Source of the DNA: Podospora pseudoanserina | Lineage: Eukaryota > Ascomycota > Sordariomycetes > Sordariales > Podosporaceae | Direction of reading: 5' to 3' | Length of the DNA stretch: 64,000 nt | NCBI RefSeq assembly: GCF_035222485.1 | Contig: NC_085920.1 | Coordinates: 5,456,001 to 5,520,000 of the forward strand | Part shown: positions 40,655 to 51,001 of the stretch, piece by piece | Layout: every line of letters starts with the position of its first letter | Numbering within the stretch: position 1 is the stretch's first letter | Program-made: the position numbers and the translations under genes | Notes under the pieces: generated by a model | Database searches by the model: none | Told to the model about the DNA's origin: nothing | What the model saw: the letters and a program-made list of their open reading frames with translations, nothing else

Positions 40655-42392
40655 ATGGCACCCAACGACGATGACGACAGAGCGAGCATCGCAACAACAG
40701 AGGAAACCCCCCTCCTAGCCGGCTCACCAAGACCGTCATCACCTCGCCCCAACCAACATGAACATGATAGCCAACACGGCCAACCAGCTCTTACTGCTAC
40801 CACTTCCAAGAACGACCAACTTCGAAACCGTATCCGGCCCCGCGTTCTGATTCTTGTGTTTGTCATACTCTTTTTGATCGAGTTGGGTGTTGGCATCACA
40901 GTCGCCCCTAACAGCGCCATCATGGAATCTATCATTTGCCGGCAGCACTACCCCAGGCTGCCGCTTTCCTCGGACCATCCAATACGGCAGTTTGCAGGGG
41001 GGGTGGCGCTGATAGATGACCCTATTTGCAAGTCACCGGATGTGCAGTCCGAGCTGGCCATGTTGAGAGGGTGGGCGCAGACGTTTGAGTGTATTCCTGG
41101 TCTTATCGGGGCGGTGCCATATGGGATATTGTCGGACAGATGGGGCCGGAGGCCGGTGCTGGCGTTGAGTTTGCTTGGCTGTTTGCTGTCGGTGGCGTTT
41201 ATGTATTTGGTTTGTGAGTATAACCTCGATACCTGGGAGATGAGGGGGGTTGTGCTGATTAACTGGCTAGTTTACTTCTCGGATGTGGTGCCGCTGTGGT
41301 GGTTCTGGTGGTCGTCGGTGTTTGAGCTGTAAGTTTGGCGACGTCGGACAAAAGGTTGTGCTAAGGTTGGAATAAACATGAGGGCTAACATGAACGGTCA
41401 ACAGTATTGGCGGTGGCGGCACCGTTCTGGTGGCTATGCTTTATACTTTTGTGGCAGACGTTGTCCCCGTTGACGGGCGCGCAACAGTTTTCCTGCAGCT
41501 AAACGCCCTGTTTTTGGGCTCGCAGATGCTCGCCGGTCCGCTGGGGGGCGCCATGATGGTGAATGACCCGTGGGTTCCACTATGGGCATCCTTGATCATT
41601 ATAGGGGGTGCGAACTTGCTCGTTCTCTTTTTGCCAGAGACGCTACACCTTCACGACAAGAAGAACGCGGCAGCCGCTTCAGAAGACGACATGGACGACG
41701 AGAGGTCAGGGTTGCAAAAGCTCTTATACAAGACAAAGACTGGGTTGGAAGAAGTCTGGGAGTTCATTCTTGGAAACAAGAGCGTAGGTTTGTTGATCTT
41801 GTCTATGACTTTTGTTATTCTTGGTCGGTTCGTGGGCGAGATCTTGCTACAGTACGCCACAGAGAGGTATCACTGGAGTTGGAGCAGAGCGTCATATCAG
41901 CTCGTGATACGGAATGCCTTCAGCATGTTCACGCTGCTGGTTCTGATGCCTTTTGCCAGCTGGTTTTGCCTTCAGCACCTGGGAATGTCGGCAGTGGAGA
42001 AGGACATCTGGTTGGGCCGATGGTCTGGTGTCACGGCGGTGGCGGGCTGTCTGATCATTGCTGGAGCGACCAACGGGGTGCTTTTCTCTGTGGGACTGAT
42101 CTGGTTTGCGCTTGGCTCAGGGATCACGTCCGTGATTCGGTCTCTCCTCAACAGCTTGGTGGAGGAGCACCATGTTGGTACCGTCAACACTTTGGTAGGC
42201 TTCATGGAGAACGTCGGGATGATGGCAGCTGGCCCTCTTCTGGCTAAGAGCCTCAGCCTTGGACTCGAATTGGGAGGCCTTTGGGTCGGTCTCCCACTCA
42301 TCACGGCTGGAATGTTCATCGCGACTTCTACGGCGATTCTGTGGATCTTTCGGTTACCGAGACGGCCATCGTTGGTGGATCTGAGAGCTTAG
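40655..42392 (+). CDS. MFS transporter, two exons
   Basis: Exons 40655-41328 and 41405-42392, with a 76-nt intron (donor GTAAGT, branch CTAAC, acceptor AACAG); 553 aa. The N-terminal 65 aa are hydrophilic with a dileucine-type EETPLLAG. TM1 is VLILVFVILFLIELGVGI. The MFS signature loop between TM2 and TM3 is GILSDRWGRRPVLALSLLG. The last exon carries about seven further helices, for instance NLLVLFLPETL and GLLILSMTFVILGRFVGEILL. The intracellular central loop is acidic (DDMDDERSG). The sequence resembles the uncharacterised fungal MFS group with an ETPLL N-terminus; the substrate is unknown. Confidence 0.88.
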
Positions 42393-44099
42393 ATACGATG
42401 CGATCAGATCTCCCCAAAATTCCATCGCGATTCGCCGGGAGACCAGCTCAGCTGAAGCGGGATTCAAAGCTTCCAGAAGGAGCGCAGATGACGTCGAACC
42501 CCAGGTGTCATCAAAATAGCCCCGATAGCTAGCTAGGATAGACCCAGGACGCCACGATAGCTGAGAGGACCCGGATTGTCGGGAATTGGCCGTTTTGCGA
42601 ACCCGCGCAGAGTCATGGACTAGGGGTGAAATATGGCCTCATCTGGATCGATAGTTGACAAAGGAGAAATGAGATTTTTTCTCTCACCGAGAAGAGGCTA
42701 AAAAACCAATATGCAGTCCGAGTCAGGATGGAAGCAGCAATGGAGCCGAGGAAGATAGGAGATGCAGCTGCAAGGGGCTCGTGGTGTGTTCAGCAAGCCA
42801 CAGCTGCCAAACTGCAGGTAGCCAGTAATACCAAGCACAGACCATATGCCGCCCACAGGCAGCCTCTTGTGCAAACTATCGACTTCCCCTTTCTACGACC
42901 ATTTTTCTTCAACAAGTTGGCATGTGTAACGTGCTCGCGAGAAGAGCACAGCAAACGTCCTTTCCGTACGGGTACATACAACCACAAGGTGAAACGCTCC
43001 TCCAGGTCGATCATCGATCCGATAATTGCGATTGCCAATCCACCCACGGTTTTGTCTTGCACCCCGCTGCTCCCGCCTTGGAAGGACGGCACTGGAGGGG
43101 TGATGAACCGCTACCAATACAACCTCAAAATTGTTGTAAGGTCGCGTCCAGTCCACGTTTTCCTGCATTAACTCTGCATGCAGCCATCACAGCTATCGAC
43201 GATGTTGCAAGGACGTCATATACGCCGTAAACCAGCTTCTCGTGGACCAATCTCCTTATCGCTTCCCCTGCATATCCCGTCCGATAGCCGACCACACCAC
43301 ATCTCCTTCCTTTTGGAAACCACACAAGCCTCACCAGCGGGTGTCTCTTATTACCCAGGTACTTATCGGACCTGTTTCTCACAGCCAGCCAGCCCCCATT
43401 GCACCATGGAACAAGCCCAGAAAGTCGGCTTTCCGCACTGGGCTCCCCAAAGCGGCTGGCTGGGGCCCCTGGTTCGCCAGCATGCCAGGGCCCTCTTGCT
43501 AGCGTTGCCATCTCATGCGAATCATCTCCACCAGCGCGTAGCCCCAGTCCCTGAATGTGAAAAAGATGCGACCATTTCCCCCTCTCCATTCCTCTCTCTT
43601 CAGCTTGCTGTTCGGGTGCTTTCTCTCTGCTTTCCTCTTGTCTTCTTGCTGTCGGCGGTCCTGTCCCTCTCGACAACACTCGTTTGCTGGCTTTCACCTG
43701 CCGTGTCGCTCATTACACACACACACACATCTCACCATTCGTTGTTCATTTACTTCTTTTGGACCGTCAAAAGTTTCTGTCACCGCCCAGCCCGACAAAC
43801 CCCACGCTGCCCCTTTTCCGGGCTTTGATCTCGAAAAGCGCTCGGGCTTCCATGCCGGGAGTTTCCCAGACGACTCGCAGTTGAACAAGTTCGATTTTAC
43901 ACAAGCGACGCGTTGTTACGTTTCCAGCCCCTGCCGTATTCCGACCGAGTAGCACCTCAGACGGACTGAGGTGGCATTGGATTGCTCGGTTTTATATGTG
44001 TGGGTTCCGCCAGAAGAACAACCCCCTCCAAACTTCGTCATCCTGACTCTTCTCTTCTCAGTAATGTATTAGTCTAAACAATAATCACTATCTGCCAAA
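42393..44099. other. 1.7-kb intergenic region, no gene seen
   Basis: Both strands carry overlapping open frames (42728-43171 +, 43125-43697 -, 43178-43828 +) with random Ser/Pro/Arg-rich translations. The stretch 43560-44090 is pyrimidine-rich, like the leaders of other genes in the window. Confidence 0.5.
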
Positions 44100-47000
44100 A
44101 TGGTGTCTTTCTTTGGCCTCAGAGTTGGAGGCAAGAAAAAGTGAGTGGTTATGACATCTATACTGGAGAAACACCCGCCAACCGTTGATGCTACAGGAAG
44201 GCGGAAACCAACCCGGCGAAGGAGCCTGAGAGGCCGAAACGGATCGATCAGAATACGCTGGGAGAAGGACAGTTCTTTGGGGTCAACACAGACCCAAAGA
44301 GTGTGTTCAATGAGGGCAGCATTCGATCGGTTTCCCGCGCTGGGGCTGGAACGCCCCAAGCCGGCGTCAGAGGCCCATATACCGAGACACACAACCTTGG
44401 CGCGGTGAGCATGTTCGACTTGGGAAGTGCCTCTCGCAGCGGCAGTCAGGCCAGCTTTCGACCAGACTTGAAGTCTCCTGCCTCCGACATGAACTTAGGT
44501 GGACGGTTCGGTGCGCAGGGCGGGTCCTCGACAAGTCTGGCCCTCCCACCCGGACCTCCTTCAAGGATGGGCTCGAGACCAGGAACACCAAGCGGAAGAA
44601 GCAAGGCCTGGGTCAATCCGCTGGATGTTCACTGGGCTAGAGCTACATCGACAACACCGACACCATTGAAGATTCACCCTCTGGCGCAGTCCAGCATCGA
44701 ACTTCCTCCCCCAACGCCAACCAAGTCCGACGCGGGCTCTGTCTTTGGTGAAGAGGCAGATGATATGGTGGATGCTGTCATGGCCTCGGTGAAGAAGCAA
44801 GAGGAAGAAAACAAGGAAAAGGCGCGAGAGATGGAGAAGAAGAAGGAGACGGCACGTTTGGAATTGGAGAGGCTGGAGAGGCAAAAGTCAAACGAGTCCA
44901 TGCTGCCTAAATCGCCGGTTGAACGACAACATCAGCTGTCTTTTTTTGACAGACCACAAAACAGTCCGACATTGCCTGGGCCAATGTTCCGGGGCAATGT
45001 TGACCAGAGACCCAGCAGCCGAGGTGGTCCACGCCAGGATAGCCCTATCAGTCCAACCGGAGGTCAGTCACCTACTATTCATCAAGGTCCCCCTCCTACC
45101 GGGCCGCCTACCCAGTCTCTTCCCCAGCCCCCCGGTCAGGGACCGCGTCAAGGACCACGAGGACCTAATGAAGCTAGAGGGTCACAGCAGACCAACACTC
45201 CCCCGTACAGTCCAACTCACAGTCCAACTGAGGCATCTCGGGGCGGTTTCCCCCCGAAGGCTGCTCAGGGTCCCAATCCGAACGAGCCCCCCCGGGACCC
45301 TCCTCGCAACTCGCCTCCTGGTCTTCGAAACGGACCGCAGAGCTTTCATCTTCATGGTCCACAACAGCGCAATTCTCCCCCGCAAAGTGCCGGTCCGTAT
45401 CGTCCGCCTGGACCGCACAACAATGGACCAAGGAACGGTCCTCCTGGCCCTGGCCCACGAGGTCCCGGCTTCAATGGGCCACGATCTGAGAGTCCCATGC
45501 GCAGGCCGATGGCACCGGGGCAGTTCCGATCCGAAAGCCCTGCGCGCAGGCCAATGGGCAGCGGAGGGCGTTCAGAGTCTCCCGGACCACGGTTTATGGG
45601 AAATCATCAACGTCGCCCTGAAAGCCCTGGCCCAAGGTTCAGGGGAAATAACGAGTTCCGATCAGAAAGCCCCAGACGTGTGCCTGGGAGCAATGGTCCT
45701 GGCCCTCAACAGTTTTCTCCTGGAATGGGTCCCCGACCCGGACGGGGCCCGGTTTCTCGCCCTCAGGTTAATACCACCTTCGCCCCTCGTCCACAACCCG
45801 ATGCAGCGGCCGTCTCTAGCCCCCAGGTCGATGCTGCCCCTGAGCTCCCAACGCCGGTGAGCGAGGCCAGAAAGTCCCCGCCCCTTATTTCTACACTGAC
45901 ATCCCCTACGCCGTCAACTGCGAGATCATCTGTTGATGATGAATTTCTGGACCAGCTTACCACTCCGCCTGTTATCCGGGATGTCAGTGCGAAGCGGGAC
46001 ACTCTCCATGCGACTCACCGTGCCGAACAGAGCTTGTCTATGAAGATCGAAGAGCTGGAAAAGACCATCCTCTCTCAACATGTCTTGAAGCCAAGACCGA
46101 CAAATCTGGCCCCTGCGCCTGTCAACCACAGAATGAGCACCGCGAGCAGCTGCTATAGCAACGACATGCCCGATGCGAAGGACGACGAGCATGATGAGGA
46201 CGACAACGATGAGCCAATCTTGTCTATTCAACCTGCACCATTGCGGATCCCCTCTCCTCTGCCTCCTTCCGTGGCGGCTGCTGTCACAAGCCCAGTCCAG
46301 TCCCCTGGAAGTCCCATCCGAGCACCCAAGGCCGGTCAAAGGCCCAGACGCCCCGGTCTTGATGAATATGGTGTTGCCAGCAGCCAGCTGAGCTCTCCCC
46401 GCGCCCACGTCCCAACCCCAGCACCCGCCACCCTGACCAGCCCAACAGACAACAACAGCATCCGTAGCTTCCACACAGCCAACAACTCTCCTCCCTCTCG
46501 CTCCGCCACACCCCTCAAACCCAAGCCCAGTCTCCCTATCCTCGTCCCTCCTACAACCGCATCCATCACCGCCATCTCCCCAGCCGAACCGCCCAAACCA
46601 ATCCCCTTCATCGACACCGGCTTCCAGTTCGACTTTGGCACTACCACCACCACCACCACCGGCCCCTTGACCCCCGACTCCTCCCACTGGCACGTCAGCT
46701 CCCCCGTCACCGAATCCGCCGCTGCCCCAGGCGTAGCTATCGCCTCCGGCCCCGCTTCCACCACCACCTCACCATCATCACCAGAGGATGCCGACCTTCC
46801 CAAATTCACCCGCCCCAACGTCCCCCCCCCCCTCAAGCTCAAGTTCAATTTCTCCCCCGAGGCCTCCTCCCGCGATCCCACCTTTGGCACCCTCACCCCA
46901 CCGTTATACTCGGCACCCCCCATGATCGCCGTCAACGACGGCCGTCCGTCCACCTCGGCGGGGTACAACCCTTTTCCCCACGGTGGGCTGCAAGCCTCCC

Positions 47001-47171
47001 CGCAGTTGATCTCTCAGTTTCCAGAAAGCATGAAGGACGAGAACAGGTTGAGTTTCATGGGGATTGGCGTGGCGAGGGGGCCGAGCATCAGGGAGGTGAG
47101 GAGGCCGGGGACGAGCCACGGCACCGGGCAGGGGCATAGAATGGTGGATAGTTTTGGGACGGGGTTCATCT

Positions 47172-47173
<2 letters not shown>
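44100..47173 (+). CDS. Large Pro/Ser-rich disordered protein, two exons
   Basis: Exons 44100-44140 and 44197-47173, with a 56-nt intron (donor GTGAGT, branch TTGATG-like, acceptor TACAG); 1005 aa. The tiny first exon supplies MVSFFGLRVGGKKK. Landmarks include GEGQFFGVNTDPKSVFNEGSI, PLDVHWARA, a Lys/Glu coiled coil at about residues 215-260 (EEENKEKAREMEKKKE), a Gly/Pro/Arg region at 300-560 with five ESP units (RSESPMRRP, RSESPARRP, RSESPGPR, RPESPGPR, RSESPRR), and a Ser/Pro/Thr-rich half ending in the conserved-looking RLSFMGIGVARGPSIREVRRPGTSHG (split here by meaning, not by gap). No enzyme or membrane domain is visible. The SP-rich repeats are candidate sites for proline-directed kinases. 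Family not recognised; a scaffold role is inference. Confidence 0.8.

Positions 47174-47204
<31 letters not shown>
47173..47204 (+). repeat. (AC)n microsatellite
   Basis: About 16 AC units beginning within the stop codon of the Pro-rich protein gene and forming the start of its 3' untranslated region. Confidence 0.9.
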
Positions 47205-47206
<2 letters not shown>

Positions 47207-47333
47207 GTTCGTTTTTCTTTATTAGCTGTGGTTATATTTCGTGTAAATATTTTTTGTGTATCAATCAACCAACCCCTTTTTGTGATGAATATCTGGAAAA
47301 AAGAACAGACATTGGATACCAGGAAAGAGGAGG

Positions 47334-47335
<2 letters not shown>

Positions 47336-47376
<41 letters not shown>

Positions 47377-47404
47377 TATCATCATCATCATTATCATCAT
47401 ATCA
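47336..47404 (+). repeat. (ATC)n microsatellite
   Basis: About 22 ATC units with two ATT interruptions, midway between the stop codons of two convergent genes. Confidence 0.9.
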
Positions 47405-47497
47405 TGGGCTCTGTTTCCACAGAGCCGAAAGAGCATAAAATCCTGAACTTTGTCACACCACTTCATTGTGTCCGCTTTGTATATATCCGTCCATCCA

Positions 47498-49147
47498 TCA
47501 CCCCAAGAAATTCCTCACCATCCCGCCCACATTCTTCACATCCAGCAGAAAAGTATCATGTCCAAACAGACTCTGCTCCTCGCTCAGCTCATAATGCGCC
47601 ACGTTCCTGTTCCCCGTCATCCTCAACGCCTCCGCAATCTCCCTCTGCTGCCACGCCGGGAACAAAATATCGCTCGCCACCCCCATCACCAGCACCGGGT
47701 GATCCCACAGCACCGACAACCCAGCCACCAAATCCGCCGGCGGCTTCTGCCCCGGCCCCGAGTAATTGCTTCCCCTACTACCGACCGAGCTCCCCCCAAA
47801 CCCAAGCCCATCCCTCTCAAACTCCTCGTGGTGCTCCGGCTGCTCCTCATAAGGCGTATCCGGTAACGTCAAACTGCACACGTCTTGCTGATAACCCCCC
47901 TGCCCACCCCCCTCCCTCAACGCCTTCTCCCTCTCTGCCCTCTTGGCCCGAATCGCAACCTGGTTCTCCCTCCCCAAATCAAACAAATCCATCGCCTTGC
48001 TCACATAAATCAGACTGTTCGGATCATACGTAAGGCAAAACTTCTCCCCCGCATGATCCAGATACGTCTCCACCAAAAAGTCCGGGCACAGCGCAGGCGG
48101 TTTGTCCTTGTCCGCCCTCCTCCTCCCAAACCTCTGCTCCCATTCCGGGCCGGACCGGTACGTGATGGTGGCGATCTCCCTCGCGAGCTTCATCCCGACG
48201 TGGGGGGGGATTTGGCCGTAGTAGTACCCCCTGTTCCAGTTGGGGTCGTTGAGGATCGCCTTGCGCTGGACGTACCGCATCGCGATGCTATACGGGTGCG
48301 ACCTCGCGCAGGCAGAGATGCTCACTATCCTGCCGACTCTCTCCGGGAACGCGACAGCGGCGGCGAGGGATTGCATACCCCCCATGCTGGACCCGACACT
48401 GGCATGGAGCTTTTCCACCCCTAGGTGATCCAGCAGACGGAACTGCGCGCGCACCATGTCCGTTATCGTCAGCAGCGGGAAGCGGGTCGCGTAGCGTTTG
48501 CCGTCTGAGGGGTCGATGCTGCTTGGTCCGGTAGAGCCATAACACCCCCCTATGACGTTCGTGCAGATGACAAAGTATTTGTTGGTGTCCAGGGCCAGTC
48601 CGGGACCGATAAACTTCTCCCACCACCCGGGCTGGGGGTTGGCGGCGGTGGAATGGGCGTGGGAGGAGGCAGATAGGCCCGTGTGGAGGAGGATGACGTT
48701 TGTTCGGTCGGCGTTCATCTCCCCCCAGGTCTCATAGGCAATGTCGAATTCGACGAGCCGGCCGCCGTGGTCGAGGAGTAAGGGGTTGTTGGAGTGGAAT
48801 ATTTGGGTTGCGCCGACGGTGTAGGAGGGCTCGGGACCGGAGGAGGTAGAGTCGGTACGGGTTTGGGAGGCGGAGGCAGCGGCGGCCTGTTGCCGGAGGG
48901 TTGCGGAGCGGGACTCGAGGGCGTCGACGCAGGGGAAGGACATGGCGGGGTTAGAGGGGGCGCCGCTGCGGCGGGGGGGTTGGACGTGAAGGTGACGCCG
49001 GTGAGATTGCGCCGCCGCCGTCAAGGGTCGCATACCCGGTGCCGCCGCATTGTGGCAGAGGGGTGTCGCGGGGTTGCTGCCGGCGGCACGGGTGAGGGCG
49101 GCCGAAGCTTGTCGTAGACTGGATGTGACATTGGTTCGTGACTTCAT
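47498..49147 (-). CDS. cysA: Mitochondrial serine O-acetyl/succinyltransferase (MetX family)
   Basis: A single-exon 549-aa protein. The first 65 residues are Arg/Ser/Ala-rich without acidic residues and look like a mitochondrial presequence. [14 protein letters not shown] and the alpha/beta-hydrolase core follow: [30 protein letters not shown], nucleophile S254 in GSSMGG, D493 in VASDILFP and H530 in FGHDTF. The [11 protein letters not shown] form and the [10 protein letters not shown] lead resemble the fungal CysA/Cys2 enzymes that O-acylate L-serine for cysteine synthesis, rather than yeast Met2 homoserine acetyltransferase; the substrate assignment is by resemblance. An insert (about 415-470) is Glu/Gly-rich. 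The ATG at 49147 is used; an upstream in-frame GTG is ignored. A Cbf1-type TCACGTG lies 240 bp upstream. The gene symbol follows the Aspergillus name. Confidence 0.85.
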   Translation of the reverse strand: MKSRTNVTSSLRQASAALTRAAGSNPATPLCHNAAAPGMRPLTAAAQSHRRHLHVQPPRRSGAPSNPAMSFPCVDALESRSATLRQQAAAASASQTRTDSTSSGPEPSYTVGATQIFHSNNPLLLDHGGRLVEFDIAYETWGEMNADRTNVILLHTGLSASSHAHSTAANPQPGWWEKFIGPGLALDTNKYFVICTNVIGGCYGSTGPSSIDPSDGKRYATRFPLLTITDMVRAQFRLLDHLGVEKLHASVGSSMGGMQSLAAAVAFPERVGRIVSISACARSHPYSIAMRYVQRKAILNDPNWNRGYYYGQIPPHVGMKLAREIATITYRSGPEWEQRFGRRRADKDKPPALCPDFLVETYLDHAGEKFCLTYDPNSLIYVSKAMDLFDLGRENQVAIRAKRAEREKALREGGGQGGYQQDVCSLTLPDTPYEEQPEHHEEFERDGLGFGGSSVGSRGSNYSGPGQKPPADLVAGLSVLWDHPVLVMGVASDILFPAWQQREIAEALRMTGNRNVAHYELSEEQSLFGHDTFLLDVKNVGGMVRNFLG

Positions 49148-49385
49148 GACGTTGTGGTATAGATTTGAACTTGAGTGATCTGGGCGCACAGCAAAGAAGC
49201 TCAGTCGATGGCGGGTGAGAAGTGGTATAATTCAACTTCGAGATCGGACGGCGACTTTGAAATCATGGTGGAGATCTTGATTATCAATGCCGTGGGCTGC
49301 CGTTGCCGGCGCCCTTGATGGCCATTTTGTTCAAGCTTGACATCGAATCCAGCAAATTATTGCATGGGGGCAGCATTACGTGCTT

Positions 49386-49392
49386 TCACGTG
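49386..49392 (+). promoter_or_regulatory. Cbf1/Met4-type TCACGTG motif
   Basis: TCACGTG is the core recognised by Cbf1 in the yeast Cbf1-Met4-Met28 complex that activates sulfur amino-acid genes. It lies about 240 bp upstream of the serine O-acyltransferase start and 475 bp upstream of the divergent + gene. In filamentous fungi the main sulfur regulator CYS3/MetR binds a different sequence, so relevance is uncertain. Confidence 0.4.
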
Positions 49393-49467
49393 CATCCAGG
49401 GGTTCTCGTGGGGTAATCCTTGGCACACCCCCTGGGGGTTGACTTATAGCTCCCCAGATCACCGTTC

Positions 49468-49477
49468 TTATCTTATC
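49468..49477 (-). promoter_or_regulatory. Two adjacent GATAA motifs
   Basis: On the minus strand GATAAGATAA gives two directly adjoining GATA-factor sites in the divergent promoter between the serine O-acyltransferase gene and the 49866-51001 gene. Paired GATA sites are typical targets of nitrogen regulators such as AreA/NIT2. Confidence 0.35.
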
Positions 49478-49865
49478 GGAGGTGGAGTGATGTCACAGGT
49501 GCTGTCCCGCCAATGACGTTGCCCAACGCTCAGAGGTTCTAGATGCCTCCTCCTCCTTTGAGCTCCCCTCCAACACCTACGCACACCTGAGCAACAGCCC
49601 TGTCTTACCCCTAGGTTGCACTGCCCATCAGGCTGCGGGTTAGGTCTCAAAAACAGCTGAAGAAATACTACTATAACACACGTCGCATCCCGTCTTTACG
49701 TTCCCCGGGAACCTAGCCCCTCCCTTCCTGCCATCTAGGAACAGTTCTTGCCCAAGTCAAGCACACATCACTCCACTTGAGCACGTACCGTAAACATCAC
49801 CAACCAGGCAACAACCCTGCTACTGCCTACTTCTGCTGCCATCAGAACTGAAGCTTGTGTTCAGC

Positions 49866-51001
49866 ATGTGGAACACGGTCAGTCATATATTGACCAGCAT
49901 ACTTCCTCCCGTACTGCCTATCCGGCCTCGTCCAGACTCTGCACCAACTCCAGCCGACGGGACGACTACACAGGACCCTACCACAGGCAAGATGGACGCC
50001 GAAGGGGTGTACAAACCCAGCATCACCGACGTTATTGTCGTCAAGGCCATGCTGGTCAAAGGCCTCCAGATCCCTGTAGAGATCGCCGACAACATTATTG
50101 AGCTCGCCGAGTACTGGCCGCACGTCACCGCCGAGGTCACATGGGGAGACGAGCGCCCAAATCAAGTATGGAGCGGTGAGAGCAGAGAGAACCAGTTCTT
50201 GGTAAGCTCTCAAGCATACATAAATCGATATACTGTGGCTTACACCAACACAACATGTTACAGCTCCGCACACCACCCCTAGGCTTCCCAGACTGGGGAA
50301 CCGACACAACAAGCTACACCAAAACGATCCATCCCAATCCCCCTGGTGAAGGATATCCCACCTCGAGCTTCCAAAAACTAGCCAAATCCCCAGTCACTCT
50401 CCTCGCCCAGCCATGCCGCCGCATCGTCTTCACCATACGATCCAAAGATCAGGGCTGGGGCGGCGAGTACCACAATCAGAACACCTACAACGGCTCCTGG
50501 ACATGGTTCGAAGCCGGGCTGGAAAGGTGGTGTAAAAGCCAGATACCTGATCCCCCACAGCCATGTGAATCCCATGAAGACCCAGTTCAGAAACCGGTGA
50601 GAGATGATGACGACAACGACGATGATAAGCAACCGTCAATGAACCTCGAGGATCTGGCTACCGTGATTCCCGAGGTGGTGGTTGACCCGCAAAGTAATGA
50701 GTTCAACTTCAACCATCCGCTGCTTCCACGAGAGAACGTCAAGATTCAGTGCAACAAGTTGACGGAGAGGGAATACATCACGCATGTGGTGGAGTGGAAT
50801 CACGATGATGACGTGGATCCTGAGGACGAGGTGGCAGCGAAGAAGCTACATGATGTTGGGAGGGGAGGGCAGACGGGGAATGGGGAGTTTGTGAGGAACA
50901 TGAGGATTGGGGATGTGGTGACTGTTTGGGGGAAGACGAGGTTCGGGGGCTGGATTAATAACATCTCGTCGGTGAAGGTGGAGGTTTATTGGTCGGTGTA
51001 G
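49866..51001 (+). CDS. Conserved-looking fungal hypothetical protein, two exons
   Basis: Exons 49866-50201 and 50264-51001, joined in phase 0 over a 62-nt intron (donor GTAAGC, acceptor TACAG); 357 aa. Residues 45-90 (GVYKPSITDVIVVKAMLVKGLQIPVEIADNIIELAEYW, a short F-box-like helical segment) precede a beta-rich part with CRRIVFTIRSKDQGWGGEYHNQNTYNGSWTWFEAGLERWC. An acidic, Asp-rich linker follows (DDDDNDDDKQ), and the C-terminal domain has KIQCNKLTEREYITHVVEWNHDD and MRIGDVVTVWGKTRFGGWINNISSVKVEVYW. Similar Trp-rich IRSKDQGWGG segments occur in uncharacterised filamentous-fungal proteins; no function is known to me. The start is the ATG at 49866; an upstream GTG in frame is not used. Confidence 0.8.

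Noticed and set aside
43125-43828. Frames of 190 aa (-) and 216 aa (+) upstream of the Pro-rich gene
   Set aside because: Overlap each other on opposite strands in a pyrimidine-rich leader; neither has a recognisable domain.
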